From NCBI GenBank assembly GCA_000333815.1, contig CAPI01000066.1:26835-90834 (forward strand): a DNA stretch of 64,000 nt, given 5' to 3'. Below are positions 32,623-41,110 of the stretch, in pieces. The position numbers were made by a program, and so were the translations under genes. The stretch's first letter is position 1; every line of letters begins with the position of its first letter. This DNA is from [Collinsella] massiliensis (GTDB taxonomy: Bacteria > Actinomycetota > Coriobacteriia > Coriobacteriales > Coriobacteriaceae). A model generated the notes under the pieces. That model ran no database searches and was not told the DNA's origin. It saw only the letters and a program-made list of their open reading frames with translations.

Positions 32623-33342
32623 ATGTCGCTGACTTCAGACATGGTTGAATTCGAGCGGACCGACCCGGAGTTCGCCGAGCGGTTCGCGTACTTCGCGGGC
32701 GCCGAGGTGCCGGGCGAGCCTGCTGCGGAGCTGCCCGCGCGCGAGCGCCACCTGGTGATCCTGGCCGCGCTTCTGGGCTGCCAGAGCGTGGACGAGTTCT
32801 CCGTGCAGCTCGCAGACGCGCTCGACGACGGCGTGACGCCCATCGAGGCGCGCGAGGTCGTCTACCAGGCCACGGCCTACCTGGGCATCGGTCGCGTGCG
32901 CCCGTTCCTGCGCGCGCTCAACGAGGTGCTCGCCGAGCACGCCATCGAGCTCCCGCTCGAGCCGCAGGGCACGACCACCCTCGAGACGCGCCGCGACGCG
33001 GGCAACCAGAAGCAGGTCGAGTACTTCGGCGAGGGCATGCGCGCGAGCTGGGAGACGGGCCCTGCGGAGCGTGCCCACATCAACCGCTGGCTCGCGGAGA
33101 ACTGCTTCGGCGACTACTACACGCGCGGCGGCCTGTCCGACCGTGACCGCGAGATGGTGACCTTCTGCTACATCGCCGCGCAGGGCGGCTGCGAGCCCCA
33201 GGTCACGGCGCACGCCGCGGGCAACCTGAACCTCGGCCGCACCAAGGACTTCCTGTACCGCGTGGTCTCGCAGATGGTGCCCTACATCGGGTACCCGCGC
33301 AGCCTGAACGCGCTCACGTGCGTGGACAACGCCGCGCAGTAG
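32623..33342 (+). CDS. carboxymuconolactone decarboxylase-family protein (two CMD-like halves)
   Basis: 239 residues with two CMD domains. The first half has a helical CMD core (ARERHLVILAALLGCQSVDE); the second carries LSDRDREMVTFCYIAAQGGC and EPQVTAHAAGNLNLG, matching the C...H pattern of alkylhydroperoxidase/CMD enzymes. The first half seems to lack a CxxC pair, so peroxidase activity is uncertain. AGAGAGGAAG precedes the ATG. Fourth gene of the operon; such proteins often pair with cupins as here. Confidence 0.88.
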   Translation: MSLTSDMVEFERTDPEFAERFAYFAGAEVPGEPAAELPARERHLVILAALLGCQSVDEFSVQLADALDDGVTPIEAREVVYQATAYLGIGRVRPFLRALNEVLAEHAIELPLEPQGTTTLETRRDAGNQKQVEYFGEGMRASWETGPAERAHINRWLAENCFGDYYTRGGLSDRDREMVTFCYIAAQGGCEPQVTAHAAGNLNLGRTKDFLYRVVSQMVPYIGYPRSLNALTCVDNAAQ

Positions 33343-33384
33343 CGCCCACGACACCGAAGAGCAAACCAAGAAGAGGAGAGAAAC

Positions 33385-33801
33385 ATGAGCGAGCAGACCG
33401 ATTTCACGCCGATGTTCGGCCTCGGCAACCCCAACGACGCGTATGCGCAGTATTTCACCGGCCAGTCGTACCTCAACGCACTGACCGGCCCCGAGGCGGG
33501 CGTGGCGCTCGCCAACGTGACCTTCGAGCCGGGGTGCCGCAACAACTGGCACATCCACCACGCCGACAAGGGCGGCGGCCAGATCCTCATCTGCGTGGAC
33601 GGCCGCGGCTGGTACCAGGAGTGGGGCAAGGAGCCGCAGGAGCTCACGCCCGGCACCGTCGTCGTGATCCCCGCGGGCGTGAAGCACTGGCACGGCGCCG
33701 CGCGCGATAGCTGGTTCAGCCACATCGCCTTCGAGGCCCCGGGCGAGAACTGCTCGAACGAGTGGCTCGAGCCCGTCACCGACGACGCGTATCCGGCGTA
33801 A
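33385..33801 (+). CDS. cupin-domain protein
   Basis: 138 residues. Cupin motif 1 WHIHHADKGGGQILICVDG (metal-binding His/His) and motif 2 PAGVKHWHGAAR with the third His. Tryptophan- and asparagine-rich, resembling cupins paired with CMD proteins. Last gene of the redox operon; AAGAGGAGAG precedes the ATG. A 10-bp GC stem (33806-33833) follows within five bases of the stop. Exact substrate unknown. Confidence 0.88.
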   Translation: MSEQTDFTPMFGLGNPNDAYAQYFTGQSYLNALTGPEAGVALANVTFEPGCRNNWHIHHADKGGGQILICVDGRGWYQEWGKEPQELTPGTVVVIPAGVKHWHGAARDSWFSHIAFEAPGENCSNEWLEPVTDDAYPA

Positions 33802-33805
33802 GGCA

Positions 33806-33833
33806 GGCGCGCCCATCGAGCGGTGGGCGCGCC
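33806..33833 (+). terminator. GC hairpin closing the redox operon
   Basis: GGCGCGCCCA - TCGAGCGG - TGGGCGCGCC begins five bases after the cupin stop codon. There is no T tract, so it may be a processing or Rho-linked end. Confidence 0.5.
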
Positions 33834-33996
33834 GCCCGCGCCCCAGCATGAAGCGGGTTGTGGTTCTTCCGCGCATCGCCCGTTGCCGTCGATTGTATCT
33901 TGACGATTATGTTAGATTCGTCAACCTGTGTACATCGAGCCGGCGGCGGGCGCGGAGGATCGCGGCCCGTTTCGGCGTTGGGGGAAAGGTGCGGAT

Positions 33997-34977
33997 ATGG
34001 GACGAACCGGCGGGAACGGGCATCGCGTGCTCAAGCGCGTCCTCATCGGGCTTGCAATCGTGCTGGTGGTTGCCTTCGTGGGGATCTCCGGCTTCGCGGG
34101 GAACTACCTCGTCGACTACGCGCTCACGGTGAACGACGACGGCACGCTCGGCTCCATGAACGGCGAGCCCTATACGGGCGTGCAGGACACCGAGGCGCAG
34201 CAGACCTATGACGCGTGGGTGCAGGGCCGCGAGCTCGACGCGTGGACGATCGAGAACGAGGACGGCCTCGAGCTGTGGGCGCAGCTGTACCCGGCGGACG
34301 AGCCCACGCACCGCTACGTGCTCGCCGTGCACGGTTACACGGTCGACCATCGCGACATCGCGCCCGCGATCGTGCCCTTCGTGGAGGCGGGCTACAACGT
34401 GCTCACCCCGGACGAGCGCGGCCGCGGCAACAGCGAGGGCGACTTCCTCTCCATGGGCTACCTCGAGAAGCGCGACGTCGTCGCCTGGGCGAACGAGATC
34501 TGCGCGCGCGACCCCGAGGCCGAGATCGTGCTCTACGGAGAGAGCATGGGCGCGGCGACGGTGCTCATGGCGTCGGGCGAGGACGACCTGCCCCAGAACG
34601 TGGTGGCCGTCGTCGAGGACTGCGGCTACACGAGCGCCTACGCCATGTTCACCGACCAGCTCCAGGAGCGCTTCGGCCTGCCCGAGTTCCCGTTCCTGCC
34701 GGCGGCGAACCTCGTGTGCGCCGCGCGCTACGGCTTCTTCTTCTCCGACGCCGACGCCGAGGCGGCGCTCGCGACCTGCGAGCTGCCCATCCTCTTCATC
34801 CACGGCGGCGCGGACGACTACGTGCCCACCTACATGGGCGAGGAGCTCTATGACGCCTACGACGGCGAGAAGGAGCTCCTGATCGTCGACGGCGCCGGCC
34901 ACGGCGCGAGCTCGGACGTCGACCCGGAGCTGTACTACCAGACGATCTTCGCCTTCCTGGACGAGTACGTCTCCTAG
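33997..34977 (+). CDS. membrane-anchored alpha/beta hydrolase
   Basis: 326 residues. An N-terminal membrane helix (about 13-35, VLIGLAIVLVVAFVGISGFA) acts as anchor or uncleaved signal; the catalytic domain is probably extracytoplasmic. Nucleophile elbow YGESMGAATV (GxSxG), catalytic Asp in HGGADDYVP, His in GAGHGAS. Oxyanion strand LAVHGYTVDHRD. Substrate unknown: members are esterases, lipases or peptidase-like. I chose ATG 33997 (GGGGAAAGG upstream), since the upstream extension is Arg-rich and unnatural before a signal anchor. Confidence 0.88.
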   Translation: MGRTGGNGHRVLKRVLIGLAIVLVVAFVGISGFAGNYLVDYALTVNDDGTLGSMNGEPYTGVQDTEAQQTYDAWVQGRELDAWTIENEDGLELWAQLYPADEPTHRYVLAVHGYTVDHRDIAPAIVPFVEAGYNVLTPDERGRGNSEGDFLSMGYLEKRDVVAWANEICARDPEAEIVLYGESMGAATVLMASGEDDLPQNVVAVVEDCGYTSAYAMFTDQLQERFGLPEFPFLPAANLVCAARYGFFFSDADAEAALATCELPILFIHGGADDYVPTYMGEELYDAYDGEKELLIVDGAGHGASSDVDPELYYQTIFAFLDEYVS

Positions 34978-35012
34978 GAGGTGCGCCCGCGCCGCGGCCG
35001 GCGCGCCGAGCG

Positions 35013-35648
35013 CTACCGGATGAAGTTCGTGGCCTGCCCCGCCTCGCGCGCGGGCGCCTCGATGCCGGCGGCGCGCCCGGCCTCGATGCACTTGAGGAGC
35101 CACGCCATGTTGCGGCCGAGCTGGCGCATCGTCCAGAGGCCCTCGGCGTCCTGCTCCGTCTCCTCAGCGACGTTGCCGTGGACGTTGTTCCAGTACCGCG
35201 AGCTCACGACGGGCATCTCCTTGATGGTGAAGAACTTGTTGATGTCGTCGAACGCAGAGGTCGTGCCCGCGCGGCGGGCGCTCGCCACGGCTGCCGCCGG
35301 CTTATAGGCGAGGACGTCCTCCGTGCCAGCGCGGCCGTTCGCGTAGAAGAGCCTGTCCATGAACCCCAGCAGCGATGCGGCCGCGTGGGCGTAGTGCACC
35401 GGCGCGCCGAACACGAAGCCGTCCGCCTCGGCGGCGAGCGGCCTGAACTCGTTCACCACGTCATCGAAGGCGCAGCGCCCCAGGCGGCTGCATGCCTCGC
35501 AGGCGACGCAGCCGCCCACGGGCTTGCGGCCGATCCAGAAGATCTCGGCCTCGATGCCCTCGGCTTCCAGCGTGCGCGCGACCTCCTCGAGCGCGCGGTT
35601 CGTGCTCCCCGACTTGTGGGGGCTTCCGTTCACGAGCATGACCTTCAT
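35013..35648 (-). CDS. NADPH-dependent FMN reductase / flavodoxin-family protein
   Basis: 211 residues. N-terminal FMN-phosphate loop VNGSPHKSGSTNRAL (residues ~6-20), a CVACEACSRLGRCAFDD cysteine cluster (about 48-64) typical of iron-sulfur flavoprotein-like NADPH:FMN reductases, and GAPVHYAHAAA (about 80). The three closely spaced Cys could bind a cluster or act in redox. GAAGGAGCTCCC precedes the ATG. Monocistronic, convergent with the hydrolase. Confidence 0.86.
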   Translation of the reverse strand: MKVMLVNGSPHKSGSTNRALEEVARTLEAEGIEAEIFWIGRKPVGGCVACEACSRLGRCAFDDVVNEFRPLAAEADGFVFGAPVHYAHAAASLLGFMDRLFYANGRAGTEDVLAYKPAAAVASARRAGTTSAFDDINKFFTIKEMPVVSSRYWNNVHGNVAEETEQDAEGLWTMRQLGRNMAWLLKCIEAGRAAGIEAPAREAGQATNFIR

Positions 35649-35829
35649 GGGAGCTCCTTCCCGTATGCGGCGTTCATACGACGTGTGTTGTACCCGCGGC
35701 GGCTTTCGGCGAAACGGGCGCGCCGCGCGCACGCCCCCGGCGAGCGGCCGTTCCCAGAGCTTTCTGTAGCGATGCCGCCTGGCGCAGGGTATAGTGATGG
35801 CGATATTCATTTCGCGCAAGGAGTTATGC

Positions 35830-36120
35830 ATGGCGAAGAACGCGGACAAGCGGGCGAAGCGAGCGGGGAGCGCGGGCGGCGAGCTCGAGTCCGCGCAGAA
35901 GCCCGCGCGGACGGTGCCCACGTGGCTTCGGCGCATCGGCTGCTTTCTGGGTGCGCTCTTCTGCGCGTTCGGCGTCCTATATGCCGTGATGGTGTTCCTC
36001 GTGGGCAAGGGCTCGCCGATCTTCATCGTCGCGATCGTCGTCTTCGGCGCGATGGCTCTGCACCTGATTCGCGCCGGCCTCGGCGACGGCCGCTGGCGCG
36101 CGGAGCGTCCTGAGCGGTAG
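35830..36120 (+). CDS. small two-helix membrane protein, unknown
   Basis: 96 residues from ATG 35830, which follows CAAGGAGTTATGC. The basic N-terminus (NADKRAKRAGSAGG) is followed by two hydrophobic segments (about 39-58 and 63-82) and a basic end. No family recognised. Stands alone between the FMN reductase and the GNAT gene. Confidence 0.65.
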   Translation: MAKNADKRAKRAGSAGGELESAQKPARTVPTWLRRIGCFLGALFCAFGVLYAVMVFLVGKGSPIFIVAIVVFGAMALHLIRAGLGDGRWRAERPER

Positions 36121-36209
36121 GCGGGAGGGCGCGTCGGGGCGCGCCCGCGCGGGATGCATGTGAGGGGAAGGGGCCCGGTGCTGCGCCGGGCATCGAGGAA
36201 GGGGTTCCT

Positions 36210-36641
36210 ATGATTCGTTCGGTCACCGCGCACGATGCGGATGCCGTGTACGGGCTCATGTGCCAGCTCGAGGACTGCGAGCTGCCGCGGGAACCGTTCG
36301 ATGCGATCTTCGGGGCGCAGCTCGCGGCGCCCGGCCAGCACGCGTTCGTCTACGTGTCCGACGACACCGAGGCGCGTGTGCTCGGTTTCATCAACATGCG
36401 CATCGAGGGGCAGCTGCACCATGCGGCCGACATCGCCGAGATCATGGAGCTCGTGGTGGACGAGACCGCGCGGAGCGGCGGCATCGGCGGGGCGCTGTTC
36501 GCCCGCGCCTGCGAGGCTGCGCGCGATGCCGGCTGCGAGCAGATCGAGCTCACCTCGAACGCGCGCCGCCACGACGCCCACCGCTTCTACGAGAACCACG
36601 GCATGACCCGCACCCACGTGAAGTTCGTCATGCCCTTCTAG
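36210..36641 (+). CDS. GNAT-family N-acetyltransferase
   Basis: 143 residues. Acetyl-CoA binding motif A: MELVVDETARSGGIGGALF (about 80-98, with the RxxGxG/A-like RSGGIGG). Motif B: DAGCEQIELTSNARRHDAHRFYENHGM (in two blocks). Acetylates a small molecule or protein N-terminus; acceptor unknown. GAGGAAGGGGTTCCT precedes the ATG. Convergent with the M18 peptidase across hairpin copy 4. Confidence 0.9.
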   Translation: MIRSVTAHDADAVYGLMCQLEDCELPREPFDAIFGAQLAAPGQHAFVYVSDDTEARVLGFINMRIEGQLHHAADIAEIMELVVDETARSGGIGGALFARACEAARDAGCEQIELTSNARRHDAHRFYENHGMTRTHVKFVMPF

Positions 36642-36707
36642 CCTTAGTTCCCGTACCCCGAAGGGCAACCAGGCGTTCTCTTCAGCAGCTACGGCTACCG
36701 CTATGCG

Positions 36708-36776
36708 GGAGCCCCCGGCCTTTCCCTGCGCGAGCTTGCGCGAAGCGCGCGAGCAAAGGGAAAGGCCGGGGGCTCC
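36708..36776. repeat. long hairpin of the conserved-loop family (copy 4)
   Basis: A perfect 20-bp stem (36708-36727 with 36757-36776, beginning GGAGCCCCCGG) with a 29-nt loop containing GAGCTTGCGCGAAGCGCGCG. The loop shares the GCTTGCGCGAA.GCGCGC pattern with the loops at 5.1, 5.4 and 56.1 kb while the stem is different. It separates two convergent genes and could terminate both. Confidence 0.75.
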
Positions 36777-36798
36777 TCGCCCCTATGTCGAGAGGGCG

Positions 36799-38190
36799 TT
36801 ACGCGCGCGTGATGAACGCCTGGTAGCCCTTGTACGCCTCGTAGACGTCGGCCTTGTTCGTGACCTCCCACAGCGAGTGCATGGAGAGCACGGCCACGCC
36901 GGAGTCGATGACGTCCATGCCGTACTCTGCCAGGATGTAGGCGATGGTGCCGCCGCCGCCCGCGCCGATGCGGCCGAGCTCGCAGGTCTGGAACGCCACG
37001 CCGGCCTCGTCCATGATGTCGCGGACGAGCGCGAGGTACTCGGCGTCGGCGTCGTTCGAGCCGGCTTTGCCGCGCGAGCCGGTGTACTTGTTGAAGCACA
37101 GGCCGCGCCCCATGATTGCGGCGTTCTTCTTCTCGAAGCGGTCGGCGTAGAGCGCGTCGAACCCGGCCGACACGTCGGAGGAGAGCATGCGGCTGTTCGC
37201 GAGCGCGCGGCGCAGGCGCAGCTCGCCGGACTCGCCCGCGAGCTCCATGACCTCGGCCACGGTGTTCTCGAAGAAGCGGCTCGTCATGCCCGAGGCGCCC
37301 ACGGAGCCGATCTCCTCCTTGTCCACGAGGAGGGTGACGGCGGTGCGGGTCACCTGCGGCACCGCGAGCTGCGCGGCGAGCGAGGTGTAGGCGCACACGC
37401 GGTCGTCCTGGCCGTACCCCAAGATCATGGAGCGGTCGAAGCCCATGTCGCGCGCGGCGCCGGCGGGCACGACCTCGATCTCGGCGGAGAGGAAGTCCTC
37501 CTCGTCGATGCCGTACTTCTCGGAAAGGATGTTCAGGAAGAGCTGCTTCACGGGCTCCTTCTGCTCCTCGTCGCCCTCGATCACGACGGGCTTGCCGCCC
37601 ACGATGACGTCGAGGTTCTCATGGTCGACGGCCTCGGCGGCGGGCTTCTTCATCTGGTCGGCCGCGAGGTGGATGAGCAGGTCGGAGATGCAGAACACCG
37701 GGTCGGCGGGATCCTCGCCCACGCAGACCTCGACCGTGGTGCCGTCCTTCTTGCACACGACGCCGTGGAGCGCGAGCGGGGTGGCGACCCAGTGGTAGGC
37801 CTTCACGCCGCCGTAGTAGTGCGTGTCGAGGTAGGCCATGTCGCCGGCCTCGTAGAGCGGGTTCTGCTTGAGGTCGAGGCGCGGGGAGTCGATGTGCGCG
37901 CCCAGGATGTTCATGCCCCGCTCCATGGGCTCGGTGCCCAGGTTCACGAGCATGAGGGACTTGTTATGGTTCACGGCGTAGACCTTGTCGCCCGGGTTGA
38001 GGGCTCCGCCCTCGGCGCGGACGGCTTCGAGGTCGCGATAGCCCGCTGCCTCGGCGAGCGCCACGCTCGCGCGCACACACTCGCGCTCGGTCTTGTTCTC
38101 GCTGATGAACGCGCGGTACTCGCCGCAGAGCTGCTCGAGCTCGGCGAGCGCGTCGGGCGTGTACGCCTTCCATGCGCAGGGACGTTCCAT
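36799..38190 (-). CDS. M18-family aminopeptidase
   Basis: 463 residues from ATG 38190. Zinc aminopeptidase: ILGAHIDSPRLDLK (first His/Asp ligands, about 95-108), LVDKEEIGSVG (catalytic Glu pair), CELGRIGAGGGGTIAYI and a C-terminal VLSMHSLWEV His. M18 enzymes remove N-terminal Asp/Glu or neutral residues in the cytoplasm. GAGGAAAGGAC precedes the start; an extended -10-like TGCTACCAT lies about 40 bases further upstream on the minus strand (38236-38228). Convergent with the GNAT gene. Confidence 0.92.
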   Translation of the reverse strand: MERPCAWKAYTPDALAELEQLCGEYRAFISENKTERECVRASVALAEAAGYRDLEAVRAEGGALNPGDKVYAVNHNKSLMLVNLGTEPMERGMNILGAHIDSPRLDLKQNPLYEAGDMAYLDTHYYGGVKAYHWVATPLALHGVVCKKDGTTVEVCVGEDPADPVFCISDLLIHLAADQMKKPAAEAVDHENLDVIVGGKPVVIEGDEEQKEPVKQLFLNILSEKYGIDEEDFLSAEIEVVPAGAARDMGFDRSMILGYGQDDRVCAYTSLAAQLAVPQVTRTAVTLLVDKEEIGSVGASGMTSRFFENTVAEVMELAGESGELRLRRALANSRMLSSDVSAGFDALYADRFEKKNAAIMGRGLCFNKYTGSRGKAGSNDADAEYLALVRDIMDEAGVAFQTCELGRIGAGGGGTIAYILAEYGMDVIDSGVAVLSMHSLWEVTNKADVYEAYKGYQAFITRA

Positions 38191-38303
38191 GGTCGGGTCC
38201 TTTCCTCGGTGGGTAGCTGCCTGTGCCATGGTAGCACGGTGCCGGGGCGGAGAAACGTGAGACGGGGGACAGGCGCCGCGCTCCAGAGTGGGGTCGCGCG
38301 CAC

Positions 38304-38443
38304 GTTCGAGCCTCGATACTGTGTGGGATCTCGGATGTGCCGGGTAGACCCGCGTTGCGCCCACGCGAATCCTGCGGTTTTGCCGGCTTTTGGGCGCGGC
38401 TACTCACAGGGTCGCGCATCCCACACAGTATCGAGGCTCGAAC
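38304..38443. mobile_element. 140-bp inverted-repeat element (D2)
   Basis: Perfect 26-bp inverted arms (38304-38329 and 38418-38443, with GCCTCGATACTGTGTGGGAT) bound an 88-base centre without an ORF. Same arms as the element at 27763-27904; the centres align in inverted orientation around GAGTAGCCGCG. No flanking direct repeat is obvious here. It lies between the divergent M18 and M20 peptidase genes. Confidence 0.75.
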
Positions 38444-38663
38444 AGGGGCAGCGCCCCTCAAAGGCGCCCCGCGCCGCGCACATCTTGCATATTTTTTCTC
38501 GCTGTGTGCATACTTGTGACCGTTTCCGGATGGGCGCCGGCCGTTGGCACCATTTGCATGCGCCCCGCGCATGCGCATCTGGCATGATGGGTATGCAAGT
38601 ACGTGTTCAGTGTGCGTGAACGCGCCCGTAGCGCGCGGGATCACGGGTACGCAAGGAGGAATA

Positions 38664-40121
38664 ATGGAATATAAGATCACCGGCTACCAGCCCGAGAAGC
38701 TCTTCCACTTCTTCGAGGACATCTGCGCCATCCCGCGCGGGTCGGGCAACGAGAAGGGCATCAGCGACTTCCTCGTCGCGTTCGCGAAGGAGCGCGGGCT
38801 GTGGGTCTACCAGGACGATGTGTATAACGTCATCATCAAGAAGCCCGCGAGCGCGGGCGCCGAGGACGCGCCGGCCGTCATGCTACAGGGCCACATCGAC
38901 ATGGTGTGCGACAAGCGCGCCGGCGTGGAGCACGACTTCGAGCACGACGGCATCGACCTCGTGGTGAACGACGGCGTGCTCTCCGCGAACGGCACGACGC
39001 TCGGCGCGGACAACGGCGTGGCCGTGGCGCTCATGATGTGCGTGCTCGACGACGACGCCCTTGTGCACCCGGCGCTCGAGTGCGTGTTCACCACGGACGA
39101 GGAGACCGGCCTCGTGGGCGCCGAGACGCTCGACAAGTCGCAGATCGACGCGCGCATCATGGTGAACCTCGACTCCGAGGAGGAGGGCGTGGCGACCGTG
39201 TCGTGCGCCGGCGGCGTGGTGGCGACGCTCACGCGCGCCGTGACCCGCGAGCCCTTCCATGGCGCGTCGCTCACGCTCGAGATCTCCGGCCTGCAGGGCG
39301 GCCACTCCGGTCAGGACATCGACCGCGAGCGCGGCAACGGCGACCTCATCATGGCGCGCATCATCGAGAAGCTCATGCGCACGGGCGCGCCGCACCTGGT
39401 GAGCATCGACGGTGGCACGAAGGACAACGCCATCAACCGCGAGAGCACGGCGGTGCTCATGTACGTGGACGCCGCGGAGGCCTACGCCGCCGCCGACGTC
39501 GCGCAGGGCATGGTCGACGCCGTCACCGCCGAGCTCGAGGTCTTCGACCCCGGGTTCACCTGCGCGATCGAGGTCGTGGACGATGCGGGGGCCGAGGTGA
39601 TGAGCGACGCTGACGCGCGCGCGTTCGTGGGCGCGCTGCGCCTCGCTCCGAACGGCGTGATGCGCCGCAACGTCGCGGCGGACGGCTCGGTCGAGGTCTC
39701 GTCGAACATCGGCGTGGTCGCCACCGAGGCCGACCAGGTGAAGTTCCTGCTCTCGCCCCGCTCGTCCATCACCTCGCTCCAGGAGGATGTCAAGGAGCGC
39801 ATCCGCACGCTCGCCGACGCCTTCGGCTTCGACGCGGTGTTCGAGAACGAGTACCCCGGCTGGAGCTATACCGAGCACTCGCACGTGCGCGAGGTCTTCC
39901 AGGAGAGCTACCGCGAGCTCTTCGGCAAGGAACTGCGCATCGAGTCCATCCACGCCGGCCTCGAGTGCGGCCTGTTCGCCGAGGCGCTGCCCGGGCTGGA
40001 CGCCATCGCCGTCGGCCCCACGCTCTCGGACGTCCACACGCCCGACGAGCACCTGGAGCTCGCGTCGTTCGAGCGCTTCTACGAGCTGCTCGTCGATGCG
40101 CTGCGCCGCCTCGCCGCGTAG
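38664..40121 (+). CDS. pepD: aminoacyl-histidine dipeptidase (M20, PepD/carnosinase-like)
   Basis: 485 residues, typical length. Metal site motifs: LQGHIDMVCD (about 78-87), LGADNGVAVAL (about 114), TTDEETGLVGA (about 142, catalytic Glu) and, near the C-terminus, IHAGLECGLF. Hydrolyses Xaa-His and other dipeptides in the cytoplasm. GCAAGGAGGAATA precedes ATG 38664. The upstream 220 bases after element D2 contain no other gene. Followed by a very long terminator hairpin. Confidence 0.94.
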   Translation: MEYKITGYQPEKLFHFFEDICAIPRGSGNEKGISDFLVAFAKERGLWVYQDDVYNVIIKKPASAGAEDAPAVMLQGHIDMVCDKRAGVEHDFEHDGIDLVVNDGVLSANGTTLGADNGVAVALMMCVLDDDALVHPALECVFTTDEETGLVGAETLDKSQIDARIMVNLDSEEEGVATVSCAGGVVATLTRAVTREPFHGASLTLEISGLQGGHSGQDIDRERGNGDLIMARIIEKLMRTGAPHLVSIDGGTKDNAINRESTAVLMYVDAAEAYAAADVAQGMVDAVTAELEVFDPGFTCAIEVVDDAGAEVMSDADARAFVGALRLAPNGVMRRNVAADGSVEVSSNIGVVATEADQVKFLLSPRSSITSLQEDVKERIRTLADAFGFDAVFENEYPGWSYTEHSHVREVFQESYRELFGKELRIESIHAGLECGLFAEALPGLDAIAVGPTLSDVHTPDEHLELASFERFYELLVDALRRLAA

Positions 40122-40172
40122 CCTGACGCACGCATCGCGCCGCCGGTGCCCGTGTGCCGGCGGCGCTCGTTT

Positions 40173-40244
40173 TGATAAAAAGCAGACAGGCTGGGTTTTA
40201 TCATGTCGTCCAATGATAAAAACCAGCCTGTCTGCTTTTTATCA
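40173..40244. terminator. 72-base near-perfect palindrome, bidirectional terminator (TGATAAAA type)
   Basis: A ~32-bp stem with one mismatch and an 8-nt loop: outer arms TGATAAAAAGCAGACAGGC / GCCTGTCTGCTTTTTATCA, inner arms TTTTATCAT/ATGATAAAA. It fills the space between convergent pepD and the GntR gene and ends five bases before the GntR stop. Shares the GACAGGCTGG core with 44484-44521. Confidence 0.85.
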
Positions 40245-40249
40245 TGTGA

Positions 40250-40900
40250 CTACCAGGCGGTGAAGGGGGCGTTCTCGACGCTCCAGTGCACGTCGCGGAT
40301 ATAGTCGCGCGCGCCCGCCGCGTCGCGCGCCTCGAGCAGTGCGAGGATGCGCCGATGCTCGTCGTTCGCCTGCTGCAGGAGCGCGCGCCCGGTGGGCTCG
40401 TCCACCGTCTCGTACCCGTGCTTGATGAAGCAGCGCTCGAACTGCCGGAGCAGCCCGACGAGCCGCTCGTTGCCGCTGCGCAGCGCGTAGGTGTGATGGA
40501 ACTCGCGCTGCAGGTCGTCGTAGCGGCTCACGAGCCCGCGCCCGATGGCGGCGTCCATGGAGTCGATGAGGAAGCGGAACTGCGCGAAATCCTCGTCTTC
40601 GAGGCGCGGGCAGGCCAAAAACGCTGCCTGCCCGTCGAGCGGGCCGATGATCTCGAAGACCTCCCGCGCGCTCTGCCGGTCGAAGCCGCGCACGCGGAAG
40701 CCGCGGCGGGGGATGTTGTCGAGGTAGCCGTCGCAGGCGAGCTCGATGAGGGCCTCGCGGACCGGCGTGCGCGACACGCCGAGGGCGTCGCTGATGGCCT
40801 GCTCGCTCACGCGGTCGCCCGCGGAGAGCGCCCCCGCATCGATCTGATGGGCGATGTGCTCGTATACATGGTCTTTGAGCGGGCGACGGATGGCTTCCAT
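40250..40900 (-). CDS. GntR/FCD-family transcriptional regulator
   Basis: 216 residues. N-terminal winged helix (residues ~5-70, with LSAGDRVSEQAISDALGVSRTPVREAL split by family spacing) and a C-terminal FCD domain with the usual metal/ligand residues (FHHTYALRSGN, HRRILALLEARDA). Divergent from the DDAH operon; a perfect ATTGTATACAAT palindrome lies between. Such regulators typically respond to organic acids or amino acids. Probably represses the DDAH operon and possibly itself. Confidence 0.92.
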   Translation of the reverse strand: MEAIRRPLKDHVYEHIAHQIDAGALSAGDRVSEQAISDALGVSRTPVREALIELACDGYLDNIPRRGFRVRGFDRQSAREVFEIIGPLDGQAAFLACPRLEDEDFAQFRFLIDSMDAAIGRGLVSRYDDLQREFHHTYALRSGNERLVGLLRQFERCFIKHGYETVDEPTGRALLQQANDEHRRILALLEARDAAGARDYIRDVHWSVENAPFTAW

Positions 40901-41002
40901 GGGCGTTCCTTATCCGTGATGATCCATCCTTCCAGTATAGGGGCTGCGCGCTGCCGCGGCGCCCGCGACCGTTCACCGGAAACTATGCGCCTCTGTTAAT
41001 AA

Positions 41003-41014
41003 ATTGTATACAAT
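41003..41014. promoter_or_regulatory. GntR/FCD operator candidate
   Basis: Perfect palindrome ATTGTATACAAT, in an AT-rich patch of an otherwise GC-rich 210-base divergent intergenic region. FCD-type GntR proteins commonly bind TTGTATACAA-like sites. Confidence 0.7.
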
Positions 41015-41110
41015 ATGCAAAAGAGCGCCGCGCCCTGCGCGCGGGCGTACCGTAGTCCCCATGCGGCGGGCGGGCGAGGCCCCGCTCGCTCCGAACCTAA
41101 AGGAGGAACC

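Noticed and set aside
33928..33996. Upstream start for the alpha/beta hydrolase
   Set aside because: The 23-residue extension is Arg-rich and would precede a signal anchor unnaturally; GGGGAAAGG supports the ATG at 33997.
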